From the NCBI RefSeq assembly GCF_000758725.1, contig NZ_CP009428.1, positions 4,464,001 to 4,528,000 on the forward strand: a stretch of 64,000 bases of DNA. Reading direction: 5' to 3'. The stretch's first letter is position 1. Every line of letters begins with the position of its first letter. The stretch comes from Paenibacillus odorifer (lineage in GTDB: Bacteria > Bacillota > Bacilli > Paenibacillales > Paenibacillaceae). The notes under the pieces are model-generated. The model searched no databases, was not told where the DNA came from, and saw nothing but the letters and a program-made list of their open reading frames with translations. A program made the translations under genes and the position numbers. This document shows positions 63,341 through 64,000 of the stretch, piece after piece.

Positions 63341-64000
63341 ACCGATGTCTCATCCTCCTCATGTCCAGGATTGCCCTCGCCTGCTGCGAGTGCCGGGAAG
63401 ATAAGAGTAACCGTAGTGCCTTCTTCAATTTCACTTTCAAAAGAAAGACCATAATCACGCCCATAATACAGCTCAATACGCTCGTTAACATTTCTAACGC
63501 CTACCCCGGAGCCATGCATACTCTTACTGCCGCCAGTTAAAAGAACCTTCATAGTCTCCTCGGACATACCCAGTCCATTATCACGAATGCGGATGATGAC
63601 AAGATCATCCTTCAGCTCCGCTTGGATCGAAATAAAACCTTCATCAGGCATCATTTCAATCCCGTGATACAGGGCATTCTCCACAATAGGTTGTAAAATT
63701 AGCTTAATAGTCTGACACTGCAGCACTTCATCCTGAGCCTCGATCTCGTAGCGGAACTTATTTTTGAACCGAAAGCTCTGAATCACAAGGTAATGACGAA
63801 CATGATCAAGCTCTTCCTGCACGGTAATCATATTATTCCCTTTACTAAGGCTAATCCGGAAAAACTTCGATAAGGACTGAATCATCGTGACTACCTCCTC
63901 AGTCTTGCCGCGTTCAGCGAGCCGGATCACAGAATTCAGGGTATTGTACAGAAAGTGCGGATTGATCTGGGATTGCAGCACTTCAAGCTCACCTTTACGT
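63337..64000 (-). CDS. YesM-type sensor histidine kinase, C-terminal part
   Basis: The last 221 codons of a kinase gene that runs off the right edge. The phospho-accepting His lies in QSQINPHFLYNTLNSVIRL. The ATPase domain shows LILQPIVENALYHGIE, RIRDNGLGMSE and GSGVGVRNVNERIELYYG. The sensor and membrane part are outside the window. It overlaps the sugar-sensing lipoprotein gene by 4 bp. A YesN-like response regulator gene is expected nearby, beyond the edge. The GTG at 63981 is internal and not the start, because the frame is open to the edge. Confidence 0.9.
   Translation of the reverse strand, partial: RKGELEVLQSQINPHFLYNTLNSVIRLAERGKTEEVVTMIQSLSKFFRISLSKGNNMITVQEELDHVRHYLVIQSFRFKNKFRYEIEAQDEVLQCQTIKLILQPIVENALYHGIEMMPDEGFISIQAELKDDLVIIRIRDNGLGMSEETMKVLLTGGSKSMHGSGVGVRNVNERIELYYGRDYGLSFESEIEEGTTVTLIFPALAAGEGNPGHEEDETSV

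Overview
The window looks like a chromosomal segment of a Paenibacillus-type member of the Bacillota. The evidence is the many sugar ABC importers paired with YesM/YesN-type two-component systems, a YhbD-bactofilin gene trio, a CgeB-like glycosyltransferase, a Ctc-type ribosomal protein L25, strong AGGAGG ribosome sites with frequent GTG and TTG starts, and moderate GC content. It is a normal chromosome carrying housekeeping genes (parE/parC, tRNA-Lys, rplY, mgl). I see no phage, insertion sequence, CRISPR array or plasmid function. Most genes lie on the minus strand.

Layout. 1-189 is the 5' end of cysJ. 424-5735 is a signalling trio: a hybrid histidine kinase, a CheY-like regulator and an Hpt-REC-GGDEF-REC diguanylate cyclase. 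5953-7595 is an ACT/UPF0210 pair. 7685-10421 holds a small repeat protein, a CgeB-like glycosyltransferase and a GH99-like protein. 10455-12499 is a drug exporter divergent from a MarR regulator, with two matching operators. 12559-21302 is a sugar ABC system with a YesMN pair and two binding lipoproteins. 21303-22733 is a repeat-filled gap. 22734-26329 is a second exporter followed by bacF, bacE and yhbD (minus strand). 26601-28448 is a secreted CBM56-type glycan-active protein; 28773-29381 is rplY. 29592-35251 is an oligopeptide ABC operon, with an ArsR-like regulator upstream. 36387-38047 is a large satellite-like gap. 38048-43886 holds acetyltransferases, a Fur-box flavodoxin operon, an AraC-VOC pair, and a methyltransferase with a pseudouridine synthase. 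44595-49821 holds a MarR regulator, parC and parE. 49991-56326 holds an ABC-2 exporter, an SGNH hydrolase, tRNA-Lys, a CAP-domain protein and a WG-repeat protein. 56327-58238 is another repeat-rich gap. 58291-64000 is mglC, mglA, mglB, a second sugar-binding lipoprotein and a truncated YesM-type kinase.

How it works together. The cell appears built for plant or soil polysaccharide use. Secreted enzymes release sugars, YesM/YesN-type systems sense them (in the mgl locus probably through a dedicated binding lipoprotein), and cre-like sites at the importer promoters suggest CcpA control. The first gene trio links a phosphorelay to c-di-GMP.

The least explained DNA is non-genic. A repeat family with a CTATCGGAC core forms tandem arrays at two loci 14 kb apart: 320-bp units at 21.9-22.5 kb, and 76-bp then 244-bp units at 36.6-37.7 kb. 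The second array ends in a G-quadruplex-like tract. A separate 51-bp array with a nearly open frame lies upstream of the WG-repeat gene. Starts were moved from the longest open frame wherever a clear ribosome site indicated it.
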